Source: Hymenobacter jeollabukensis (GTDB lineage Bacteria; Bacteroidota; Bacteroidia; Cytophagales; Hymenobacteraceae). Taken from it: 64,000 bases of DNA. Where the stretch lies: NCBI RefSeq assembly GCF_005771675.1, contig NZ_VAJM01000010.1, positions 62,001-126,000 of the forward strand. Reading direction: 5' to 3'. The notes under the pieces were generated by a model. It was not told the origin of the DNA. It searched no databases and saw only the letters and a list, made by a program, of their open reading frames with translations. This document shows, one piece after another, positions 41,969-49,765 of the stretch. The position numbers and the translations under genes are program-made. Position 1 is the stretch's first letter; every line of letters begins with the position of its first letter.

Positions 41969-42910
41969 ATGAGCCAGATTCAGAAACCAGTCATCCTGGT
42001 AGCGGGTGCTGCCGGCCTCCAGGGAGGGGCTGTTATTAAGGCCTTACTAGCGAAAGGTAATGTCGCGATACGGGCGATTGTACGCGATAAAAACAGCGAA
42101 GCGGCCCAGGCCTTGGCGGCCAAAAATATCGAGCTGTTCGAAACCACGTTCGATGATCTGGCAGGCTTGACCAAGGCGGCGCAAGGGGCGACGGGGGGTT
42201 TCTCCGTGCAAATGGGTACCCACCCCGGCAACAAGGGGGAGGAGACGCGGCATGCCACCAATCTGGTGGCGGCGGCCAAGGCGGCGGGCGTGCAGCAGTT
42301 CGTGCATACCTCGGTGGCGCGGGCCGGGGAGCACGAAAGCTTCGTGGACTGGGACAAAGGCCGCTGGGAGCCGTTGTATTGGCAGGAGAAAGCCGCCGCT
42401 ATCGACGCCGTGAAAGCCGCGGGCTTCCCGTACTGGACCATACTGAAACCTCCGTTCCTGATGGAGAATCTGCTCCCACCCCGGGATGCCGGCATGTTCC
42501 CCACCATGGCCCAAGGCAAGTTCATCACGCCGCTCGCCCCCGACACCAAAATTGACTGGTTATCGGGGCAAGACATCGGCCGCTTTGCTGCGGCGGCCTT
42601 TGCCCAGCCGGAGAAATTCAACCAGAAAGAACTTTCGATAGTGGGGGCCAAAGTCACGATGGCCGAGGTGGCCGCGGCGCTGTCCGCCGTGACCGGCAAA
42701 CGTTTTGAAGCCATCAGCCTAAATGAGCAGGAAGCCGCCGCCACCGGCTTGTTTGAATACGGAGTCGAGACGTATGCCTGGCAGAACGTGGAAGGCTATA
42801 AAATTGACCCCCAGCAGGCCGCCGGCTACGGCATTCAGCCCGAGTCGTTAGAGGCCTTTCTGGAGGGCCATAAAGCGTTCCTGCAAGCTCGATATGCGGG
42901 ATTAGCATAA
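41969..42910 (+). CDS. NmrA/SDR-type NAD(P)-binding protein
   Basis: This 313-residue protein belongs to the atypical short-chain dehydrogenase NmrA-like family. It starts with the Rossmann glycine motif VILVAGAAGLQGGAVIKALLAKG (about residues 9-31). It continues with the NmrA pattern VRDKNSEAAQALAAKNIELFETTFDDLAGL. Conserved HTSVARAGEH and FLMENLLPP segments follow. Such proteins act as NADPH-dependent quinone reductases (QorB-like) or redox sensors. Divergent pairing with an HxlR regulator supports a reductive detoxification role, which is inference. Confidence 0.88.
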   Translation: MSQIQKPVILVAGAAGLQGGAVIKALLAKGNVAIRAIVRDKNSEAAQALAAKNIELFETTFDDLAGLTKAAQGATGGFSVQMGTHPGNKGEETRHATNLVAAAKAAGVQQFVHTSVARAGEHESFVDWDKGRWEPLYWQEKAAAIDAVKAAGFPYWTILKPPFLMENLLPPRDAGMFPTMAQGKFITPLAPDTKIDWLSGQDIGRFAAAAFAQPEKFNQKELSIVGAKVTMAEVAAALSAVTGKRFEAISLNEQEAAATGLFEYGVETYAWQNVEGYKIDPQQAAGYGIQPESLEAFLEGHKAFLQARYAGLA

Positions 42911-43083
42911 GCATCGGTAACGATGCTGGAGTGCTTATCCATTCTGCAACCGGTCCCGATTGCGTAGGGCGCCTGCGCCCAGCAGCTAAGCGGCAGGCGC
43001 GGCGTGTACGACGTACGTACCCCAACTGCAAGGTGCCGAAATGCCGTTGCGCCCAGACGACGGCATGCCCAAAATCAGTCGAT

Positions 43084-43165
43084 GCCCTTATCCCCACAGC
43101 CTACGAAAAAGCCGCCCTGGTCATTTGACTAGGGCGGCTTTTTCGTAGGCTGTGGGGATAAGGGC
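43084..43165. repeat. 82-bp near-perfect palindrome with terminator core
   Basis: Arms 43084-43122 and 43127-43165 (39 bases each) are reverse complements with one mismatch, around ATTT. The core AAAAAGCCGCCCT / AGGGCGGCTTTTT is terminator-like; the outer 18 bases add the GTGGGGATAAGGGC extension. It is longer than needed for a terminator. Confidence 0.93.
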
Positions 43166-43402
43166 CGCGCTGGGGCTTTTTTTATTGGGCCTCAGCGGCA
43201 ATAAAAGCTAGGTCGGGCATCAGCTAAAGAATGGGTCCAGGTAGGAAAAAGACAAATGCAGCGCGGCCGCCCCAGCGGCTGATTGACGGGGCAGGCGGTG
43301 GTTGATGCAGGGCCGAAAAACGTTCACCCAGCAAAATCGGCCGTTCGCATAGAGGCGAATAATGCTAGCCGAAACCGTTGGCAGGCAGGGCAAATGGTGG
43401 GA

Positions 43403-43410
43403 TAATTTTG
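43403..43410 (+). promoter_or_regulatory. Promoter of FG-GAP gene, -7 element TAATTTTG
   Basis: TAATTTTG matches TAnnTTTG. A TTG is 22 bases upstream (43378-43380), slightly long for the spacing. The leader to 43490 is about 75 bases. Confidence 0.5.
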
Positions 43411-43489
43411 ACTCAGTCAAGCGGGAAAAAGGCACCATACGCCACCTGGGCTTGATTATCCACCACTGCTTCTGCTTCCTCTGCTTACC

Positions 43490-45352
43490 ATGGCTAACGT
43501 CTTCGCCTCCGCTCAAAACCATATTCGTCGCGCCGCGCTGGCCGGCTTCCTGGGCCTGCTGGGTACGGCCGCCCACGCCCAAACCATTTCGAGCTTCTCG
43601 CCCCAGGGCGGGGTGACCGGCACCCAGATTACCATTTCGGGTCTGGCGCTGGGCAGCACCTCGGCCGTGCTGCTGAACGGCCAGCCGATGCCCATCGTGT
43701 CGAAGGGCGCGACGCAGGTGGTGGTGAAGATTCCGGCCGCCGCCAGCTCGGGCAAGATTCTGCTGGTGTCCACCGTCGGCGGGGTTTCGACCAGCGCGGT
43801 GAGCAGCAACGTGCTCTTCGCCACCCGCAGCTCCATCGGCACTTACCTGCCGCAGGTGGGCAGCTCCGCCGTCATTGCCGCCTCGGGCACCACGGCCGGG
43901 CAGTATTCCACCCCCACCTTTGCCGACCTCAACAACGACGGCGCGCAGGACCTGCTGGTGGGCTACGCCGACGGCACCATCAAAAGCTACACCTACAACA
44001 CCGGCACCAACACCTTCGGGGCGGCCGTGACGCTGACTAACACCACCAACAGCACAGTATTCACCACCGTGGCGGGCTCGGCCGGCAACTACGCCAAGCC
44101 CACGGCCACCGACCTCGACGGCGACGGGCTGCTGGACCTCCTCGTGGGTACCGGTACCAACCAGACGCTGGCCCGCTACGAGCAGACCGCGGCCGGGGCC
44201 GCCACCTTCGGCGCCCAGCAGCTGCTGACGGCCAGCTACACCGGCACGCCGGCCACTTTCGCGAACATCGACATGGGCTACAACTTCCCGCGCCCGGTGG
44301 TGACGGACCTCGACGGCAACGGCAAGCTGGACCTCATCGTGGGCGACGACAACGGCATGCTGGCCCGCTTCGAGCAGATTGACAACACGACCAACGCCGG
44401 CAAGTTCTCGACCCTGACCGGCAGCAGCGCCGCCGGCTACTCCTACCTGAAGCTGAGCACCGGCAGCACCATCGACGTGGGCTTCACTTCCAAGCCCCAG
44501 GTGACGGACCTCGACGGCGACGGGAAAATCGACCTGCTGGTGGGCAACCGCGCCGGCAACGTGCAGCGCTTCGAGCAAAGCGCCACCAATGGCCTGGCCT
44601 TCACCGACCTGGGCACAGTGGCTTACACCAGCACCAACACGCCCATCAAAGTGGGCACGGCCGGCACCGATAACAACTACGCCGCGCCCGCCATCGGCGA
44701 CTTCGACGGCGACGGTATCGAGGACCTGGCCATCGGCAGCAACGACGGCGCTATCCTGCGCTTCGAGCAGGCCATCGTGACGCCCACGCCGCTGCCCGTG
44801 GTGCTCAGCAGCTTCAGCGGCCAGGCCACCCCGGCCGGCGTGAAATTGAGCTGGACCACCGCCCTGGAGAAAAACAGCGCCGCCTTCTACGTGGAGCGCG
44901 CCACCGACGGCAAAACCTTCGTCACGGTGGGCGAAGTAGCCGCCGCCGGCAACAGCACCACCGCCCGCAGCTACCAGTTCCTCGACGCCAGCGCCGCCGC
45001 CGTGGCCACCCGCTACTACCGCCTGCGTCAGGTCGACCAGGACGGCACCGCCGACTACTCGGCCATCGTGACGGTAACCACCCGCGCTACCGTGGCCGGC
45101 CCCGGCGCCGAGGCGTACCCGAACCCCTTCACCGACGCGCTGTACGTGGCCCTGCCCGCCGGCACCGAGCCCCAGGCCGCCCGCGCCGAGCTGCTGAACC
45201 TGGCCGGCCAGCCGGTCTTCAGCGCCAAGCTGCAGCTGCAGGTCACGCCCCAGCAGCTGAGCGGCCTGCCCGCCACGCTGGCCCCCGGCCTCTACGTGCT
45301 GCGCCTCACCACGGCCACCGGCAGCACCACGCAGCGCATCACCCGCCGCTAA
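43490..45352 (+). CDS. T9SS-secreted IPT/TIG and FG-GAP repeat protein
   Basis: This 620-residue secreted protein has a signal peptide (about residues 1-30, ending AHAQ) and an IPT/TIG-like domain (about residues 32-110, with FSPQGGVTGTQITISG and VTVG-type strands). Five FG-GAP/VCBS blades follow, each with an acidic calcium-type loop (DLNNDGAQD, DLDGDGLLD, DLDGNGKLD, DLDGDGKID, DFDGDGIED). A beta domain and a type A T9SS sorting domain (YPNPFTDALYVALP ... APGLYVLRL) end it. It is probably a surface or secreted adhesin-like propeller; the ligand is unknown. Confidence 0.88.
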   Translation: MANVFASAQNHIRRAALAGFLGLLGTAAHAQTISSFSPQGGVTGTQITISGLALGSTSAVLLNGQPMPIVSKGATQVVVKIPAAASSGKILLVSTVGGVSTSAVSSNVLFATRSSIGTYLPQVGSSAVIAASGTTAGQYSTPTFADLNNDGAQDLLVGYADGTIKSYTYNTGTNTFGAAVTLTNTTNSTVFTTVAGSAGNYAKPTATDLDGDGLLDLLVGTGTNQTLARYEQTAAGAATFGAQQLLTASYTGTPATFANIDMGYNFPRPVVTDLDGNGKLDLIVGDDNGMLARFEQIDNTTNAGKFSTLTGSSAAGYSYLKLSTGSTIDVGFTSKPQVTDLDGDGKIDLLVGNRAGNVQRFEQSATNGLAFTDLGTVAYTSTNTPIKVGTAGTDNNYAAPAIGDFDGDGIEDLAIGSNDGAILRFEQAIVTPTPLPVVLSSFSGQATPAGVKLSWTTALEKNSAAFYVERATDGKTFVTVGEVAAAGNSTTARSYQFLDASAAAVATRYYRLRQVDQDGTADYSAIVTVTTRATVAGPGAEAYPNPFTDALYVALPAGTEPQAARAELLNLAGQPVFSAKLQLQVTPQQLSGLPATLAPGLYVLRLTTATGSTTQRITRR

Positions 45353-45741
45353 GCCGCACCGGCTACCGTTGACAGCCCCGTCGTCGTCCAACTTTGGGCG
45401 GCGGCGGGGCTGCCGCGCGTCGGGTGGTGCCGGAGCCGCGGCGGCTCCGGCACCGTGGGGTAAGCTCGACCAAAAAAGTGGGCAGACAGCGCCGGGAAGC
45501 AGATGTCCGAGCCGGCCGCCTGGGGCTGGCCTGAACGCGCCCCTTGGCACATGACCCCGATGCAGTTAGCTCCAGCCGGGAAAATGTGAAAAAAGGTGGC
45601 AGTCAGAGGCCGCCGGACTTGGCACGGCTGGCTGATAAACCGTAGATTCAACCCACCGCTTGCCACGCCTCGCTGCCGCGGGTTTCGTGCTCCGGCAGAT
45701 TCAGCGCTTCGGCCAGCGGTACCACCTCTAATTAAGACGCC
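45353..45741. other. 389-bp intergenic region, no gene
   Basis: It has a GC-rich imperfect hairpin (about 45374-45415) shortly after the FG-GAP gene. Otherwise nothing is recognised. Minus-strand frames here lack family features. Confidence 0.5.
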
Positions 45742-47388
45742 GTGCGTAGACTGTTACTCTGCTCGCTGGTAGCCGGCCTCAGCTCCGGAAATGCCACTCT
45801 TGCTGCAACGCTCCCCAGCCGCGCCGACCATACTGCCGCGCCAACCACCGCGCCGGCGGCTTCCAACCAGGGCATCGGCGTCGGCACGGGCCTGACGGCT
45901 TCGTACTTCACCAACGGCACCCTGGCCGGCGCCCCGGTACTGCGCCGCGTCGACCCCACTCTGGATTTCCGCTGGAACATGGGCGTGCCCGCCCCGGGCA
46001 TTCCCGAGGACAACTTCTCGGTGCGCTGGGAAGGGCTGATTGCCGCCCCCGGCACCGGCAGCTACCGCTTCGTGGCCCGCACCGACGACGAGGTGCGCCT
46101 CTGGATCAACGGCAAGATTGTGCTCGACACCTTCAACGGTAAGAAGAAGAACGGCGAAGGCTCCGTGGGGCTGGCGGCCGGCGAAAAAGCCACCATCAAG
46201 CTGGAGTTTGCCGAAGCCGACGGCGACGCCCACCTGCAGCTGCTCTGGGCCGGCCCCGGCCAGTCGCCGCAGCTTATCCCGACGAGCTACCTCTACCCGC
46301 TGGAAGGCCCGGGCATGCCCACGGCCCCGGAACCGGTAGCTGCCCCCGCGCCGGCCCCCGCGCCCAAGGCCGTAGCCAAAGCCAGCGCCGAGGTCGACAA
46401 AGCCGAAAATAAAGCCGCCAAGGCCGAGGCCAAAGTTGAAGACAAAGTGGCCCAGGCCGAGGCCAAAGTGGCCAAGGCCGAAAGCAAGGCCGACAAAGCC
46501 AGCGCCAAAGTAGCCGAGGCCGAAGCCAAGGCCAAGGCTAAAGCCGATGCGGCCGCCAAAGCCAAGGCCGACGCGCAGGCCAAAGCCGATGCGGCCGCTC
46601 CCGCCGCCCCGGCCGCCGTGGAGCCCGGCGTGTACGTGCTGACCTCGCGCACCACCGGCAAGCCCCTGGAAGTGGTAGACCCGGCCCGCCCCAACAGCCG
46701 CGCCTACCAGGCCGCCGGCCTCACCACCACCGATACCAACAAGGGCGCCCCGCAGTGGCGCGTCGAAAGCCTGGGCAACGGCTACTACCGCCTGCTGGTG
46801 CCCGGCAACAACAAAGTGCTGGAAGTGCTCGGCAGCGCCACCTCCAACGGTACGCCGATGAACGTGTGGCCCTACTACAGCGGCAACAACCAGCTCTGGC
46901 GCATCGAGCCCACCGAAAACGGCTACTACAAGCTGCTGGCCAAGCACAGCAACAAGGCCCTCTCGGTGCGCGACTCGGTGGACGGGGCCGTGCAGTGGCG
47001 CTACAGCGGCAAGGAAAGCCAGATGTGGAAGCTCACGCCGGTGCAGGACGAGGAGCCCGCCCCGCTCATCATGGCCGGCGCCCGGCCGGGCGTGGGGGCC
47101 AATAAGATGAGCATCTACCCCAACCCCTCGAACGGCGTGGTGCAGCTGCGCTACGAGTTGCCCGAGGCCATTCCGATGGGCTGGGTGCTCTACAACCAGA
47201 ACGGCGCCCCGGTGCGCGTGTCGGACTACCGCCGCCAGACCGCCGGCCTGCACCACCAGACCCTGGACTTCACCGGCCTGCCCCCGGGCGACTATAACCT
47301 GCGCATGACCGTGGGCACCGTGACCACCCGCGAGCAGCTGCAGCTGCGCAAGGTGCGCCCGGCCGAGGCCGCGCCGCTGGGCGAGTAA
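45742..47388 (+). CDS. T9SS-secreted PA14 and ricin-type lectin protein
   Basis: This 548-residue secreted protein starts at GTG 45742 with a signal peptide (about residues 1-22). A PA14 domain (about residues 50-190) shows FSVRWEGLIAAPGTGSYRFVARTDDEVRLWING and is usually carbohydrate-binding. About 80 residues of Ala/Lys/Glu repeats (KAEAKVAKAES-type) follow as a likely helical or histone-like spacer. A ricin-type beta-trefoil lectin domain is next (about residues 295-430, with repeated WRVESLGNGYYRLL units). A type A T9SS sorting domain (YPNPSNGVVQLRY) ends it. A cell-surface glycan-binding role is inference. Confidence 0.88.
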   Translation: MRRLLLCSLVAGLSSGNATLAATLPSRADHTAAPTTAPAASNQGIGVGTGLTASYFTNGTLAGAPVLRRVDPTLDFRWNMGVPAPGIPEDNFSVRWEGLIAAPGTGSYRFVARTDDEVRLWINGKIVLDTFNGKKKNGEGSVGLAAGEKATIKLEFAEADGDAHLQLLWAGPGQSPQLIPTSYLYPLEGPGMPTAPEPVAAPAPAPAPKAVAKASAEVDKAENKAAKAEAKVEDKVAQAEAKVAKAESKADKASAKVAEAEAKAKAKADAAAKAKADAQAKADAAAPAAPAAVEPGVYVLTSRTTGKPLEVVDPARPNSRAYQAAGLTTTDTNKGAPQWRVESLGNGYYRLLVPGNNKVLEVLGSATSNGTPMNVWPYYSGNNQLWRIEPTENGYYKLLAKHSNKALSVRDSVDGAVQWRYSGKESQMWKLTPVQDEEPAPLIMAGARPGVGANKMSIYPNPSNGVVQLRYELPEAIPMGWVLYNQNGAPVRVSDYRRQTAGLHHQTLDFTGLPPGDYNLRMTVGTVTTREQLQLRKVRPAEAAPLGE

Positions 47389-47405
47389 GCCCTTCAAGAT
47401 TTGTA

Positions 47406-47450
47406 GAAACGCCAACGGCGGCCCCACCCGGAGCCGCCGTTGGCGTTTTC
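47406..47450. terminator. Bidirectional terminator between converging T9SS genes
   Basis: GAAACGCCAACGGCGGC (47406-47422) pairs with GCCGCCGTTGGCGTTTTC (47433-47450) around an 11-base loop, with short A and T runs. Confidence 0.82.
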
Positions 47451-47469
47451 AGCGCAAGGCGCACGTGCG

Positions 47470-48705
47470 TCAATGCGTGACCAGCACCCGGCCGACTGCC
47501 GCGGTGCCACTGCCCTCGATGCGCAAAAAATATACCCCGGCCGCCAGCCCCGATACGTCGAAGGTGTGCGGCACGGAGGGGTGCACGGCGGCGCTCAGGC
47601 CGGTGGCCTGGCCCAGGCTGGTGAGCAAACTGGCTTGCAGGTCGTTGGCCGTGCCGCCGTCGGGCGTCACCGTGAGCGTGGTAGTGGCGGGGCTGGGGTA
47701 GGCCTGGATGCGCACCCCGGCGGCCGCGAAGCTGGCCGTTACCACGTAGGTGGTCACCGGCTCGTTGACGGTGGCGTGGCCCGACTGCGGGCCGGTGGCG
47801 CCGGCCGGCACCACGCCGTAGTAGGTCGGGCCGGCGGTGTAGGGGTAGGCGCCCTCGTAGCGCGAGTTCAGGGTGACGAAGTAGGCGTAGGTGCCCTGCG
47901 GATACTCCGGCGTCACGCCGAAGCGGCCGTTGTGGCTGTCCAGGTCGCCGCGGCCGGCCACGTACTCGTAGTCTTCCACATAGTAGCCCAGCGGCCGGGT
48001 GCCCGACACCGGCGGGCCGTACTGGCTGGCCGTCAGTACGGTGCCGTTGGGCAGGCTGGTACGGGCGTTGATGGCCCGCAGCCGGTACGAGGATTTCAGG
48101 CTCTTGACGGCGCCCGGCGCGGTGGCCGTGGCGTAGCCGTAGGTGCCGTAGATGGGGTAGCCGTCGAGGGCGAAGCCGATGAGCGGGGAGTGGCGCGAGG
48201 AGTCCCGGTCGTTGTAGAGGCAGCGCGGGTTCAGGTGGTGGTGGTACTCGCCGTTGCCGGCCGGGTGGCCCAGGCAGCTGTCGAAGCTGGGGCCTTCCAC
48301 CACCACCGCGTTCTGATTCCACACGCCCTGGCCGTTGTAGCTCATGGCGTCGAGGGCGTTGAACATGCTCACCCCGTTGCTCCACAAGCCCGAGTGGCCC
48401 AGCGGCGTGGGCGTCGGCGTGCCCGTATTGGGCTGGGGCGTGCGGGTGATTTTAAACACGAAGTTCTGGTTGGTGGCCGTGTTAGGGTTGCCGGGCCAGG
48501 GCCCGATGGTGTAGCTGGGCACTCCGGTGCAGGTCACGTACACGCTGCCGGTCGAGTACTGCACCCGCTGCACATTGCTCGGAATGCCGTTGTAGCCGGT
48601 GGCCCCGGTGGTATTCACAATCCAGGCGCTGACGTGGGGCGTGATTTGGGCCTGGGCCAGCGCGGGCGCGAAGAGCAGCAGCGCGAAGTAGAAGTATCGG
48701 GTCAT
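47470..48705 (-). CDS. T9SS-secreted YHYH domain protein
   Basis: This 411-residue protein has a signal peptide (about residues 1-19) and a YHYH-type domain. The domain shows NGEYHHHLNPRCLY and FALDGYPIYGTYGY in the middle (about residues 155-190), the pattern in the family that gives it its name. The YHYH family is of unknown function but recurrent in secreted bacterial proteins. A type A T9SS sorting domain (YPSPATTTLTV ... SGLAAGVYFLRIEG) ends it. The protein is leftward and converges with the PA14/ricin gene. Confidence 0.85.
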   Translation of the reverse strand: MTRYFYFALLLFAPALAQAQITPHVSAWIVNTTGATGYNGIPSNVQRVQYSTGSVYVTCTGVPSYTIGPWPGNPNTATNQNFVFKITRTPQPNTGTPTPTPLGHSGLWSNGVSMFNALDAMSYNGQGVWNQNAVVVEGPSFDSCLGHPAGNGEYHHHLNPRCLYNDRDSSRHSPLIGFALDGYPIYGTYGYATATAPGAVKSLKSSYRLRAINARTSLPNGTVLTASQYGPPVSGTRPLGYYVEDYEYVAGRGDLDSHNGRFGVTPEYPQGTYAYFVTLNSRYEGAYPYTAGPTYYGVVPAGATGPQSGHATVNEPVTTYVVTASFAAAGVRIQAYPSPATTTLTVTPDGGTANDLQASLLTSLGQATGLSAAVHPSVPHTFDVSGLAAGVYFLRIEGSGTAAVGRVLVTH

Positions 48706-48857
48706 GCGTCAGGGGAAACGGCGCCTGCAGCGGAGGTGTCGCCGGCCCGGCGAAGCTACGGTGGGGAGCGGCAGGCGACGTGCCTAATCGACAGAAGGGC
48801 AGCGGATACCGATGAACCGGGCCCGACGGTTTGCCAGGACGCCCGCCGCGCCCGATG

Positions 48858-48865
48858 TAGGTTTG
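48858..48865 (+). promoter_or_regulatory. Promoter of a small lipoprotein gene, -7 element TAGGTTTG
   Basis: TAGGTTTG matches TAnnTTTG. A TTTG is 24 bases upstream, wider than normal. The leader is about 10 bases. Confidence 0.5.
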
Positions 48866-48881
48866 CCGTAGCTTTAGTGCC

Positions 48882-49580
48882 ATGCTATTCCGCTGCTTTG
48901 CTTGCTGCCTGCTGGGCTCCGTCTGGGTGGCCTGCCAATCCTCGCCCAAGCAGGAAAAATCCGCTTCTCCGGTCCGTCCGACTGCCCCGGCCGTCACCTC
49001 AAAGCTGCCCGTTGCGCCGTTGCCGAAACCCGTCGCGTCCCCGCCCGCCGCCGATTCCATGCGGGCCATGGCGCCCTTCGTGCCCAGGGGCTACCGGGTG
49101 CTCTACACCCGCGCCGGCGACCTGAACCGCGACGCCTGGCCCGACCGGGTGGTAGTGCTGGATACCGCGGCCGTCATCACCGATTCGACGGACTACGAGG
49201 AGCAGGACCGGATTCAGCGGATAAACCGGCCGCTGCTGTTGTTGCTGGGCCAGCCCGGCGGCCGTGGCTACACCCTGGCCGCCCGCAACGACCACGTAGT
49301 GTTCTGCGCCGATTGCAGCGGCGCGATGGGCGGCGACCCGTTTCAGCAGGTCGTCATCAGGCGCGGCTACTTCTCGGTGGAGCACTACGGCGGCAGCGCC
49401 TGGCGCTGGGTCAGCATCGTTACCTTCCGCTACAACCCGGCCGACCGGCACTGGTACCTGCACCGCAGTGGCAGGTACGGCTTCCATGCCGCCAACCCCG
49501 ACAGCACCATAGAAAATGAGCCCCGAACCACCCGCGACTTTGGGCGCGTGCGGTTTGAGGCGTATCAGGGCGGGGAATAA
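48882..49580 (+). CDS. Hypothetical lipoprotein
   Basis: This 232-residue protein has a lipoprotein signal peptide with lipobox VWVAC (Cys18). A Pro/Ala linker and a globular domain of about 150 residues follow, beginning FVPRGYRVLYTRAGDLNRDAWPDRVVVLD. The domain has an acidic GDLNRD motif that resembles an FG-GAP or calcium loop, and a conserved SGAMGGDPFQQVVI stretch. No family name is certain. It is rightward, downstream of the leftward YHYH gene, and ends before a hairpin. Confidence 0.78.
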   Translation: MLFRCFACCLLGSVWVACQSSPKQEKSASPVRPTAPAVTSKLPVAPLPKPVASPPAADSMRAMAPFVPRGYRVLYTRAGDLNRDAWPDRVVVLDTAAVITDSTDYEEQDRIQRINRPLLLLLGQPGGRGYTLAARNDHVVFCADCSGAMGGDPFQQVVIRRGYFSVEHYGGSAWRWVSIVTFRYNPADRHWYLHRSGRYGFHAANPDSTIENEPRTTRDFGRVRFEAYQGGE

Positions 49581-49594
49581 CGCCCGTAAAACCA

Positions 49595-49627
49595 GCGGCC
49601 CGACTTCTTGCCGGAAGTCGGGCCGTT
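49595..49627. other. GC hairpin after the lipoprotein gene
   Basis: GCGGCCCGACTTC and GAAGTCGGGCCGT pair around TTGCCG. There is no T run, so it is a weak or factor-dependent terminator at best. Confidence 0.4.
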
Positions 49628-49765
49628 GTACGTCAAGGGTTAATACTGCTGCGTTGATACTAGATGTGGCTTCTTGTTCCAGCGGATGGTGGCCGTTTGA
49701 CGGTAGCAAAACGGCTGCAAACCACCCATCTCACTTCTCATGTCTCAAAATCTCACTTCTACACC

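Larger units (their letters stand above)
42911..43489. other. 579-bp intergenic region with a large palindrome
   Basis: It contains a near-perfect 82-bp palindrome (43084-43165) that can terminate transcription both ways and a promoter for the FG-GAP gene. No gene is supported; several ORFs here are palindrome or shadow frames. Confidence 0.6.

Noticed and set aside
42714-43097. 127-residue minus-strand ORF after the NmrA gene
   Set aside because: It overlaps the NmrA gene antisense, and its sequence has no domain or signal.
43220-45550. 776-residue minus-strand ORF over the FG-GAP gene
   Set aside because: It is Gly/Val/His-biased, a shadow of a coding frame, and has no domain.
47440-49125. 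561-residue plus-strand ORF over the YHYH gene
   Set aside because: It is a shadow of a leftward gene, with repetitive Gly/Arg composition.
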